Source: SOIV01 sp964435925 (GTDB taxonomy: Bacteria > Acidobacteriota > Aminicenantia > Aminicenantales > Aminicenantaceae). From it: a stretch of 6,405 nucleotides of DNA. The stretch is from NCBI GenBank assembly GCA_964435925.1, contig CAYTBG010000135.1, positions 1 to 6,405 on the forward strand, read 5' to 3'. A program made the position numbers and the translations under genes. Shown here piece by piece: positions 1 through 6,405 of the stretch. The notes under the pieces were generated by a model. That model was not told the DNA's origin, ran no database searches, and saw only the letters and a program-made list of their open reading frames with translations. Each line of letters starts with the position of its first letter. The stretch's first letter is position 1.

Positions 1-1349
1 CGAATCTCTTCCTCCTCCAGAACATAGGAGAGAAATGGCTTTTTTACTATTCCGATACCGTGTTCGCCAGAAATCATACCTCCCCTTGTTTTTGAGTCTC
101 TGTACAACTCCTGGCGGACTTTATCAATCTTCTCCTTCCATTCCTCCTCCGGAACTGGGATGATTTTTCCATTCTCGAGGCGCGCCTTCATGATATGAGT
201 ATGAACGTTTCCATCTGCAGCATGGCCAAATGTAGGAAGCCAGATTCCATATTTTTGAGAGGTCTCATGAACTTTTCTCACATGCTTCGAAATCTCAGCC
301 CTGGGAACAACAATATCGAGAATTTCGATCGTATGAGCCTTAATTGCCTCGTAGATTTTGCTGCGGATATCCAGGACATTCTTCTGTTTTTCAGGACTAT
401 CAGCGACGTAAACATCAAGAGCTCCTTTTTCCATACAGACCTCAGCCACAACCTCAGACAATCTATCCAATTCCTCTTCGCTTGAAGCATCAACAATAAT
501 CAAAAGGTGAGTACTCCCTTGAGAACAGGGCCATTTCTTTTTTAGAAATTCCTCAGTTATATGGACAACATCCAGCTCCATGAACTCCACAGCCATCGGC
601 AGTATCTTTCGCCTTATCAAAAGAGGCACAGTTTCAATCGCATTATCTAAATCATCATAGGGGATGATAAGAGATCTTGTTGCCTGTGCGGGCGGCATGA
701 GCTGAATCGTGGCTTTGGTGATTATTCCCAGCGTTCCCTCAGAACCAATCATTAAATTGAGCAAATTATACCCAGTGCTGCTTTTCATGAGTTTGCCGCC
801 GAGGTAAATGATGGTGCCAGAAGGCAGGACGACATCTAATCCTCGCACATAATTTCTGATGACGCCGTATTTAACGGCACGGCTTCCTCCCGCATTTGTG
901 GCAATAAGGCCTCCGACCATGGCACTCTCATCGCCTGGATGAGGCGGGAAGAAGAGCCCTGCTTCTTCAACAGCATTATAGAAATCCAGCAAAGTCACTC
1001 CTGCCTCGACAACTGCCATCTGATTATCAAGATCTATCTCCAGGATCTTATTCATATTCTCGAGGGAAAGTACAATTCCTCCAAAAGAAGGCACGCATCC
1101 ACCACAAAGCCCTGTTGCTCCTCCCCTGGGAGTCACCGGAATCATCTCATTATTTGCAAGACGAATTATCTCTGCTACCTCCTCTGTTTTCTTAGGCTTG
1201 ATTACCATTTCCGGCATTTGGGCGATGTCTGTAAGCGAGAATTCATCATGACCGTAATCTATCATTTTTTCGGAATCCTGAGTCAGGTTTCCCTTTCCAA
1301 CGATTTTTTCCAGCTTTTCTCTTATATCTTCATTGATTTTTTTATACAT
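1..1349 (-). CDS. FAD-linked oxidase, GlcD / D-lactate dehydrogenase type (C-terminus cut by window edge)
   Basis: This is a flavoenzyme of the GlcD/D-2-hydroxyacid dehydrogenase family, which oxidises a D-2-hydroxyacid (D-lactate, glycolate or D-2-hydroxyglutarate) to the 2-oxoacid and passes electrons to a membrane or soluble acceptor. All 449 visible codons are open in one frame. The FAD-binding half (about residues 50-215) shows PRGGATGLCGG at 74-84, HPGDES from H137, TNAGG at 151-155 and GSEGTLGII around E204. The C-terminal FAD-oxidase half has GHAADGNVHTH with H376 and H383, and SGEHGIG with E429; by family analogy these His and Glu residues lie at the metal/substrate site. About 15-30 C-terminal residues lie off the left edge, so a fused Fe-S domain cannot be excluded. 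The ATG start lies 19 bases after the propeller gene's stop with only a weak GAAGA ahead of it; in-frame TTG and CTG codons lie just upstream. Co-transcription with the propeller gene is likely. The exact substrate cannot be told. Confidence 0.93.
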   Translation of the reverse strand, partial: MYKKINEDIREKLEKIVGKGNLTQDSEKMIDYGHDEFSLTDIAQMPEMVIKPKKTEEVAEIIRLANNEMIPVTPRGGATGLCGGCVPSFGGIVLSLENMNKILEIDLDNQMAVVEAGVTLLDFYNAVEEAGLFFPPHPGDESAMVGGLIATNAGGSRAVKYGVIRNYVRGLDVVLPSGTIIYLGGKLMKSSTGYNLLNLMIGSEGTLGIITKATIQLMPPAQATRSLIIPYDDLDNAIETVPLLIRRKILPMAVEFMELDVVHITEEFLKKKWPCSQGSTHLLIIVDASSEEELDRLSEVVAEVCMEKGALDVYVADSPEKQKNVLDIRSKIYEAIKAHTIEILDIVVPRAEISKHVRKVHETSQKYGIWLPTFGHAADGNVHTHIMKARLENGKIIPVPEEEWKEKIDKVRQELYRDSKTRGGMISGEHGIGIVKKPFLSYVLEEEEI

Positions 1350-1368
1350 GATCAATCGAGTCTTCAGC

Positions 1369-4300
1369 TTATTTTATTATAATCGCTGGAATTTCTGCCT
1401 TCTTTACTAGCTTATTAAAATCAGGAAGGTCTTTTTTCAAAATGTTTTTTAACTTTGTTAGCTGTTCATTAGCCTTGGTTGATAGTTCTTTAAAAACTTC
1501 ATAGGATTGGTCTGTTGGGCGAGCGTCTGTGCTCGAGACAATCCCAGCCAGGGCTGCAATCTTATTATCGAGCCTGATTGGATAGTTGAGAGGATCCTGG
1601 CGGCTCTTGGATTTTGACTGGATGAGAACATCTTCTGCTGAAGAGAGCTTTTGCTTGAGCATCTTTGCTGCCTCGATGATCTCCTTTCCTTTTTCATGCT
1701 TTTTGACCTTCCCTGAGAGAACATCTATCTGTTTTTTGACATCGCGCAGTCGATTTATGGCCTGATTTACTTCTGTTATCTTGACTCTGATTTTGAGCAG
1801 AAAATCAAACTGCTCCTGGTATTCTTCTTGAGTGGTCAAAAGACGAGGATCTTTCTTCCATTGCCAACTTTCCATCATCATTTTTTCACCAACTGTGAGT
1901 TTAACCTGGTAAACGCCTGGCACTGCGACCGGCCCGCTAAGCATTCCGCCCCAGAGAATAGCTCCAGGAACCCGTTCGGCGTCAGGATAGCGCATATTCC
2001 AGACAAAGCTATTCATCCCCGCTTCAGCAGGAACATGTTGAGGACCACCTCTTTGAAACCTTGAAGCAGGAACGCGTTCAGGCTCTGCTTCTTCCCTTTT
2101 TCTGCTCTTAAATTTCCGGATTGAATTTCCCTCAGCATCCAAGAATTCGAGTGTCACTGCCTCTTTTGGCTTTTCCTTAAAGTAATAATAGACAACCGAG
2201 CCGCTGGGCGGATTCTGCCCAACATTTGGCCTGGGGAAGCCCCATCCCCTCATACGGTAGGCATCACGGGGTTTGAAGAGAAACATTTCTGATCTTGCAA
2301 CTGCGTCTGTGATCTGGTGCAGAGGAGTGAGATCATCCAGAATCCAGAACGAGCGTCCGTGTGTGGCAACGATAAGGTCATCCCTTTTGAATACCAAATC
2401 ATGGATAGGGGCGACCGGCAGGTTAAGCTGAAGGGATTGCCAGTTTGAGCCATCGTCAAACGAGACAAAAACACCAGCCTCTGTGCCTGCATACAGAAGC
2501 CCTTTCCTTTTTTGATCTTCGCGTACCACACGAACAAATGTATTTTTCGGAAGACCATTCGTAATTTTCTTCCAGGATTTGCCATAATTATCGGTTTTAT
2601 AGATATAAGGCTTGAAATCATCAAGCTCATGGCGGTCAACTGCGATGTAAGCAGTGGCTTGATCATAAGTTGAAGGTTCAATCGAACTGATCAGGCTCCA
2701 CTCTGGCAAATCTCTTGGAGTGATCCTCTCCCAATTTTTACCGCCATTCTTGGTGATACTGACTACTCCGTCATCCGTGCCAACCCAGAGAGCGTTAGGA
2801 TTGTGGTATGACTGAGCCAGGGCAAATATCGTGCAGTAATACTCAACGCTCGTGTTATCATGTGTGATCGGACCACCGGAGGGCTTCTGCTTCGCCTTGT
2901 CATTCCGGGTAAGATCAGGACTGATGATTTCCCAGCTCTGTCCTTCGTTTTTTGTTTTAAAAATGACCTGGGCTGCATGATAAAGAACATCGGAATCAAA
3001 CTTTGAGACGAGGATTGGGGCTGTCCACTGGAAGCGGTATTTTAAAAGACCTGCTCCCCAGCCCATAGGGTTTTCTGGCCAAGCACTAATAATTCGCGTC
3101 TCGCGCGTTTTGTAATCCCAGCGTGTGATAAGCCCACCGTAACTTCCAGCATAAACAATGTCTGGATTGTCGTGGCGGGGGGCAATGTGACCGCTTTCTC
3201 CACCACCGACAGAGTGCCAATCTAGCTTATCTATGCCGCTTCCCGTTGTTCGACTGGCAATACGAACCGTGCTGTTATCCTGCTGGGCTCCGTAAACCCG
3301 GTAAGGAAAATAGTCATCGGTAGTCACATGGTAAAACTGGGCGGTCGGCTGGTTATCCTGTGCTGTCCAGGAGACACCGTTGTTATAACTTACATTAGCA
3401 CCACCGTCATTCGAATTTATCATCCTGGCGGGATTTTCAGGGTCGATCCATAAATCATGATTATCGCCGTGAGGAACTCTTATGGAAGAATAGGTTCTCC
3501 CTCCATCCACAGAACGGTAGAAAGCAGTGTTGAGTACATAAACGGTTTCTTCATTTTTGGGATCAGCATAAATTCGGCTGTAATAGAAAGCACGCTGGCG
3601 CAAGCGGCGTTCTTCATTCACTCTACTCCAGGTTTCACCTCCATCATCTGAACGAAAAACACCACCATCTTTAGCTTCGATAATGGCCCAGACGCGATCA
3701 TGCCTTGCCGGCGAAACTGTGACGCCTATTTTACCCAGCATGCCCCTGGGAAGTCCCCTGTTCCGGGAAATTTCATTCCATGTATCCCCTCCATCTGTCG
3801 ATTTAAAGAGGCCGCATCCCGGCCCTCCGCTGGAGAGACTATAAGGAGTACGAAAGAATTCCCAAAGGGCAGCATACATTATTCTCGGGTTGGAGGGATC
3901 CAAGTTCAGATCAATCGCACCGGTCTTGTTATCCCTGTAGAGAACTTTCTGCCAAGTCTTGCCGCCATCTTTGGTGCGGAATACACCTCTTTCCTGATTG
4001 GGGCCATAGACATGACCGAGAGCCGCAACATAAACAATGTCAGGATTTTGAGGATGGATGCGGACCCTTGAGATCTGGCTGGTATCACTCAAGCCGATAT
4101 GCTTCCATGTCTTCCCTGCATCATTGGATTTATACATACCGTCGCCATGAGAAACATTGCCACGCATCGGCACCTCGCCCATGCCCACGTAGACTATATT
4201 CGGATCCCACTCTGAAACAGCAATGGCTCCCACTGAACCGGTCTTGAAGAAATCATCAGAGACAGGTTTCCAATTTATACCTCCATCTTCCGTTTTCCAG

Positions 4301-4542
4301 ACACCTCCGCCGGTTGCTCCAAAGTAATAAGTATAAGGCTGGCTGGGAATACCAGCTACGGCTGTCACACGACCGCCTCGATAGGGTCCTATACAACGCC
4401 ACTTCATTTCTTTATAAAGACTCGGATCATAATGACTGGTCTTTCCTGATCTTTGAGGAGCATTCCACGCAGGAGAACTCAAGATACTGCATATAAAAAA
4501 GAAGACAGCAAAAACGGCCAATAATATTCTAATTTTTTTCAT
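1369..4542 (-). CDS. Exported Asp-box (BNR/sortilin-like) double beta-propeller protein, 1057 aa
   Basis: This is a large secreted or periplasmic protein of the family usually labelled WD40/YVTN/BNR-like or sortilin-related; no biochemical role is established for these bacterial members. A signal peptide is clear: MKKIR, a hydrophobic stretch at about 6-22, and likely cleavage near A25-A28, with no lipobox. Residues 45-735 are propeller, with eleven Asp-box motifs (S/T-x-D/N-x-G-x-T/S/N-W) ending at W91, W146, W197, W255, W305, Y351, W392, W537, W604, W657 and W701. A THGRSFWILDD motif (727-737) closes the propeller region. Residues about 780-890 look like an Ig/FlgD-like beta domain with a charged loop at 812-840, and 900-1050 is a lysine-rich helical, partly coiled-coil tail. 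I chose the internal ATG rather than the one 33 bases upstream because it follows AAGGAGG and begins a normal signal peptide. The label glycosyl hydrolase is not supported: Asp-boxes are structural and I recognise no sialidase arginine triad. It may bind protein or polymer ligands, or scaffold other proteins. Confidence 0.93.
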   Translation of the reverse strand: MKKIRILLAVFAVFFFICSILSSPAWNAPQRSGKTSHYDPSLYKEMKWRCIGPYRGGRVTAVAGIPSQPYTYYFGATGGGVWKTEDGGINWKPVSDDFFKTGSVGAIAVSEWDPNIVYVGMGEVPMRGNVSHGDGMYKSNDAGKTWKHIGLSDTSQISRVRIHPQNPDIVYVAALGHVYGPNQERGVFRTKDGGKTWQKVLYRDNKTGAIDLNLDPSNPRIMYAALWEFFRTPYSLSSGGPGCGLFKSTDGGDTWNEISRNRGLPRGMLGKIGVTVSPARHDRVWAIIEAKDGGVFRSDDGGETWSRVNEERRLRQRAFYYSRIYADPKNEETVYVLNTAFYRSVDGGRTYSSIRVPHGDNHDLWIDPENPARMINSNDGGANVSYNNGVSWTAQDNQPTAQFYHVTTDDYFPYRVYGAQQDNSTVRIASRTTGSGIDKLDWHSVGGGESGHIAPRHDNPDIVYAGSYGGLITRWDYKTRETRIISAWPENPMGWGAGLLKYRFQWTAPILVSKFDSDVLYHAAQVIFKTKNEGQSWEIISPDLTRNDKAKQKPSGGPITHDNTSVEYYCTIFALAQSYHNPNALWVGTDDGVVSITKNGGKNWERITPRDLPEWSLISSIEPSTYDQATAYIAVDRHELDDFKPYIYKTDNYGKSWKKITNGLPKNTFVRVVREDQKRKGLLYAGTEAGVFVSFDDGSNWQSLQLNLPVAPIHDLVFKRDDLIVATHGRSFWILDDLTPLHQITDAVARSEMFLFKPRDAYRMRGWGFPRPNVGQNPPSGSVVYYYFKEKPKEAVTLEFLDAEGNSIRKFKSRKREEAEPERVPASRFQRGGPQHVPAEAGMNSFVWNMRYPDAERVPGAILWGGMLSGPVAVPGVYQVKLTVGEKMMMESWQWKKDPRLLTTQEEYQEQFDFLLKIRVKITEVNQAINRLRDVKKQIDVLSGKVKKHEKGKEIIEAAKMLKQKLSSAEDVLIQSKSKSRQDPLNYPIRLDNKIAALAGIVSSTDARPTDQSYEVFKELSTKANEQLTKLKNILKKDLPDFNKLVKKAEIPAIIIK
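2440..4296 (-). repeat. Eleven Asp-box (BNR) motif repeats within the propeller gene
   Basis: These are protein-level repeats of the form S/T-x-D-x-G-x-T-W, for example KTEDGGINW (83-91), KSNDAGKTW (138-146), RTKDGGKTW (189-197), KSTDGGDTW (247-255), RSDDGGETW (297-305), RSVDGGRTY (343-351), KTKNEGQSW (529-537), ITKNGGKNW (596-604), KTDNYGKSW (649-657) and VSFDDGSNW (693-701), plus a degenerate VSYNNGVSW (384-392). The first seven are spaced 41-58 residues apart, as expected for one per propeller blade. A gap of about 145 residues follows, then four more. This suggests a seven-bladed propeller followed by a second one in which several blades lack the motif. At DNA level they appear on the plus strand as recurring but diverged CCNCCATC words, which follow from the coding and are not a separate DNA repeat. 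Confidence 0.88.
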
Positions 4543-4553
4543 GAGTAGATCTC

Positions 4554-4560
4554 CCTCCTT
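4554..4560 (-). promoter_or_regulatory. Strong Shine-Dalgarno sequence that fixes the propeller gene start
   Basis: On the minus strand AAGGAGG is followed by GGAG overlap and then ATG at 4542; the spacing is 11 bases from the end of AAGGAGG, or about 7 from the following GGGAG. The site lies inside the extended open frame that begins at 4575, so initiation at 4542 is much more likely than at 4575, which would put eleven residues ahead of the signal peptide. Confidence 0.85.
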
Positions 4561-4592
4561 TGAAAAATTTCTCATATCCCTAATTTAATTCA

Positions 4593-4631
4593 AGTATAGG
4601 AATTGATAAACCAAGTGACATTTCCTGTCAA
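4593..4631 (-). promoter_or_regulatory. Candidate sigma70-type promoter(s) for the propeller/FAD-oxidase unit
   Basis: Two overlapping pairs can be read on the minus strand. One has a consensus -35 TTGACA (4626-4631), a 17-base spacer and a -10 TATCAA (4603-4608). The other has a weaker -35 ATGTCA (4616-4621), a 17-base spacer and a better -10 TATACT (4593-4598). Either would give a leader of roughly 40-55 bases before the ATG at 4542. The location, in the only sizeable spacer and upstream of a strong ribosome-binding site, supports a real promoter. It rests on sequence match only, and which pair is used cannot be told. Confidence 0.5.
4616..4630. repeat. Short dyad TGACA-N5-TGTCA overlapping the promoter
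   Basis: A perfect inverted repeat with 5-base arms and a 5-base centre covers the space between the candidate -35 and -10 elements and overlaps both candidate -35 hexamers. Such a position would suit a repressor operator, and the arm-plus-spacer geometry fits a dimeric helix-turn-helix protein. The arms are short enough to arise by chance, and no regulator gene lies in the window. Confidence 0.3.
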
Positions 4632-4694
4632 ACCAAAATTATTCGCAGGAATCTGATTCGTAGGGACTTGATTTATCTTTTCAATAATAAAGAG

Positions 4695-5876
4695 TTAATC
4701 CTTTTTGCTGGGTGTTGAAGCTTTGCGTCGCTTCTTTTTAAAAGAAAGAAGGATAAGAGGCGGGGTTATGAGTGTTGTCAGAAGGGACATTCCCAGGACA
4801 ACCGTATACATCTCTCTTGTTATGGTGTGAAGGGAGAGTCCAATCATTCCGACAATAATTCCAACCTCCCCTCTGGGAACCATGCAAACTCCTATCTGAA
4901 TTCTGGTTTTCCAGTTTTCTTTCCAGCAGGCTAGCACAGAACCGGCCATTTTGCTTAATACAGCGACTGCGGTTACCAGCAGAGTCAAAAAAAGCAAATT
5001 TGGCTTTAAGAATGCACTGGGGTCAAGATGGGCCCCCATCATTACAAAGAAGAAAGGAAGAAGGAACTCGGTAACATACTTAACTTTACTTTCCAAGTCG
5101 TAGACTCCGGCCAACTCATCGATCACTATTCCTGCCATGAAAGCTCCGATAATTGCTGCCAGGCCTATCGTATCAGCAAGGTAAGCCAGGCCCAAACAGA
5201 GAATAACAGATAAAACAAAAGGACCTTCAGGAATGTTTAATCTCTCGATCCAGCGACGCGTTCTACTGGCCAATCTTGGACCCCACATGGTGAGAAAACC
5301 GACAAAAGCCAAGGCTTCGATCACTAAGAGGAAAAACTCTAAGGCATGAAACTCCTCTCTGGCCAAGCCTTTGACTAAAGCAAGAACAATTAAAGCAAAT
5401 ATATCATCTAACACAGCTGCCCCTATGACGATGTAGGCCACTTTATGCTTGATCAATCCTAAGTCCTGCAAGACTTTGACTGAAATTCCTACACTGGTAG
5501 CCAGGATGGCCGTGGCAACGAACAGGCTTTCGACAAACTGGTAGCCAAGGAAAAACATGCTCCCGAAGCCCAATACCAAAGGAAACATCACTCCAAGGAT
5601 TCCGACCAAAACGGCGGTTCTACCGACAGCGAAAAGATCCTTTACCCGTATTTCCAGCCCCACATGAAACATGAGGAAAACAACTCCTATCTCAGCAATA
5701 GACATCAAGACGTGGTTTGTATGATCGATTATCCCCAGGACATAATTTCCCAAAAGAACACCGGCCATTAACTCCCCTATAATGGCTGGCATTTTTAACC
5801 TGACGCAGATTTCGCCCATGATTTTGGCCGAAAAGAAAATAACAAAAAAGTAAAAAAGGAGATTTCCGTCTTCCAT
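4695..5876 (-). CDS. Cation:proton antiporter, CPA2 (KefB/NapA-like) family, 393 aa, membrane domain only
   Basis: This is an inner-membrane sodium or potassium/proton exchanger involved in pH and ion balance. The protein is strongly hydrophobic with about 12-13 membrane segments between residues 5 and 378. Family marks are KMPAIIGELMAGVLLG (28-43), MFHVGLEI (69-76), the ATSVGIS break (126-132), an Asp-Asp pair D157-D158 in AAVLDDIFALIV, GAFMAGIVI (244-252) and PRGEVGIIVG (334-343). The Asp pair is the ion-binding signature of electrogenic exchangers in CPA2. The chain ends in a short lysine-rich tail (KKKRRK, 380-385) with no RCK/TrkA-N or USP domain, unlike full KefB/KefC. The start ATG lies one base after the nuclease stop (TAA-A-ATG) with no good Shine-Dalgarno of its own, which suggests coupled translation. 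Whether it carries Na+ or K+ cannot be read from the sequence. Confidence 0.94.
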   Translation of the reverse strand: MEDGNLLFYFFVIFFSAKIMGEICVRLKMPAIIGELMAGVLLGNYVLGIIDHTNHVLMSIAEIGVVFLMFHVGLEIRVKDLFAVGRTAVLVGILGVMFPLVLGFGSMFFLGYQFVESLFVATAILATSVGISVKVLQDLGLIKHKVAYIVIGAAVLDDIFALIVLALVKGLAREEFHALEFFLLVIEALAFVGFLTMWGPRLASRTRRWIERLNIPEGPFVLSVILCLGLAYLADTIGLAAIIGAFMAGIVIDELAGVYDLESKVKYVTEFLLPFFFVMMGAHLDPSAFLKPNLLFLTLLVTAVAVLSKMAGSVLACWKENWKTRIQIGVCMVPRGEVGIIVGMIGLSLHTITREMYTVVLGMSLLTTLITPPLILLSFKKKRRKASTPSKKD

Positions 5877-5877
5877 T

Positions 5878-6405
5878 TTATTGTGTCTCTATCTTAATCT
5901 GTCTGGGAAAAAAAGCAACAATCTGAGGTTTCTCTTTATATTCTTCCAAGAAACCAGTTACAGTCAATGCCTTCCCCTCAAAAGACTTAAGTTCAGGAAA
6001 AAAAGAAATATTTTCACGGGGTACAAGGGTTGAAAATTCTTTTCCAGAAGAATAAAGAAAGACAAATTTTCCTTTAGTCTGTACCCTGGAGCACGCATAT
6101 TTTACAGAGAGAAGTTTACCCAAATAAGCCCTTGTGTCTTGCACTGAGATAGAGGGATAGGGGCCTTTTTTCCAAAATCCCTTTTCAAGTTTCCGGGCTT
6201 CTCTTTCTGCCTCAATAAATTCTTCCCTGTATTTAAAAGGGAATTTCAAAAAAACTGCGGCAAAACCTTCGCTAAGGATAAACCTATTGAAGAGCCCTTG
6301 TTTTTCCGTCCAGACATAAGCCAGGAGTCTGCCATACTTGTCTTCGATTTCCCAATCATAGGATAGCTTTACCGTTTTCCGGTAAAGATAAAAGAAAGTA
6401 AATCT
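5878..6405 (-). CDS. Staphylococcal-nuclease-like (SNase) protein with C-terminal OB-fold domain (N-terminus cut by window edge)
   Basis: The 175 visible codons are open up to the right edge. Visible residues 1-78 match the second half of an SNase (thermonuclease) domain: DKYGRLLAYV (22-31), where R26 corresponds to the catalytic Arg87 of the Staphylococcus aureus enzyme, then the ILSEGFA region (43-49) and the AEREARKLEKGFW helix end (66-78). The other catalytic residues (Asp21, Arg35, Asp40 and Glu43 equivalents) lie off the window. Residues about 93-172 form a second domain rich in beta strands, with KGKFVFLY, EGKALTVTGF, and KPQIVAFFPRQIKI, a pattern typical of OB-fold nucleic-acid-binding modules. 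A TTG at 6249 could be taken as a start, but it falls in the middle of the SNase domain and is not the true one. It is the first gene seen of a unit with the antiporter. Secretion cannot be judged without the N-terminus. Confidence 0.87.
   Translation of the reverse strand, partial: RFTFFYLYRKTVKLSYDWEIEDKYGRLLAYVWTEKQGLFNRFILSEGFAAVFLKFPFKYREEFIEAEREARKLEKGFWKKGPYPSISVQDTRAYLGKLLSVKYACSRVQTKGKFVFLYSSGKEFSTLVPRENISFFPELKSFEGKALTVTGFLEEYKEKPQIVAFFPRQIKIETQ

Larger units (their letters stand above)
4543..4694. other. 152-base intergenic spacer between antiporter and propeller genes
   Basis: This AT-rich spacer holds the candidate promoter, the dyad and the ribosome-binding site described separately. 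After the antiporter stop I looked for a GC-rich hairpin followed by a T-run and found none; the short palindrome GAATC-A-GATTC near 4654-4664 has no room for a loop and no T tract behind it. Read-through from the antiporter gene is therefore possible in addition to new initiation. I see no small gene, tRNA or riboswitch here. Confidence 0.6.

Noticed and set aside
1..1349. Frameshift or decay in the FAD oxidase
   Set aside because: The frame is continuous from the ATG at 1349 to the window edge and all family motifs fall in the same frame.
939..1382. Plus-strand open frame of 147 codons
   Set aside because: It lies opposite the FAD-binding half of the oxidase, has no family-like features, and is explained as an antisense shadow.
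2250..2681. Minus-strand open frame of 143 codons in another frame of the propeller gene
   Set aside because: It lies wholly inside the propeller coding region, has unnatural composition rich in Met, Ser and Leu, and has no convincing start signal.
3700..4071. Plus-strand open frame of 123 codons opposite the propeller gene
   Set aside because: It is an antisense shadow of the Asp-box region with no recognisable domain or ribosome-binding site.
1369..4542. Sialidase or glycosyl hydrolase function for the propeller protein
   Set aside because: Asp-boxes are structural and occur in many non-enzymatic propellers; I could not identify the arginine triad or Tyr/Glu pair of sialidases.
4543..4575. 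Upstream ATG at 4575 as the start of the propeller gene
   Set aside because: It would add eleven residues before the signal peptide, and the strong AAGGAGG lies downstream of it, correctly placed for the ATG at 4542.
4640..4694. Rho-independent terminator after the antiporter gene
   Set aside because: There is no GC-rich stem with a following T-run; the only palindrome has a one-base centre and cannot form a normal loop.
6247..6249. TTG at 6249 as the start of a 123-residue protein
   Set aside because: The same frame is open to the right edge and encodes the recognisable middle of an SNase domain, including DKYGRLLAYV, so the gene begins outside the window.

Overview
The window is a compact bacterial segment with every recognisable gene on the minus strand. 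Read in the direction of transcription (right to left) the order is: the 3' part of a staphylococcal-nuclease-like gene with a C-terminal OB-fold (cut by the right edge), a CPA2-type cation:proton antiporter, a very large exported Asp-box (BNR/sortilin-like) beta-propeller protein, and a GlcD-type FAD-linked oxidase (cut by the left edge). No RNA gene, insertion sequence, CRISPR array or phage gene was seen.

Organism: base composition is moderate, slightly AT-rich. The ~1,050-residue exported double-propeller Asp-box family is typical of Acidobacteriota, Aminicenantes-like lineages and some Bacteroidota and related phyla. A strong AAGGAGG ribosome-binding site and sigma70-like promoter elements, without Bacteroidota-style signals, make an Acidobacteriota/Aminicenantes-like bacterium the better guess. 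This is inference from gene content only and is not certain.

Layout: at 5878-6405 the nuclease/OB protein runs off the right edge. Its stop is separated by one base from the antiporter start (4695-5876), so these two are almost certainly co-transcribed and probably translationally coupled. A 152-base spacer (4543-4694) follows, the only sizeable non-coding stretch. It contains sigma70-like promoter elements, a short dyad and a strong Shine-Dalgarno sequence, so a new transcript probably starts here. The propeller gene (1369-4542) is followed after 19 bases by the FAD oxidase (1-1349), which should be on the same transcript and runs off the left edge about 15-30 codons before its expected end.

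How they may work together: the first pair combines a nucleic-acid-degrading or -binding protein with an inner-membrane ion antiporter, with no obvious shared pathway. The second pair combines an exported propeller protein of unknown role with a flavoenzyme that oxidises a 2-hydroxyacid such as D-lactate, glycolate or D-2-hydroxyglutarate. The tight spacing suggests co-expression, but nothing in the sequence proves a common function. I see no clear evidence of a new defence, mobile or biosynthetic system. The most open question is the role of the large propeller protein and its pairing with the flavoenzyme.
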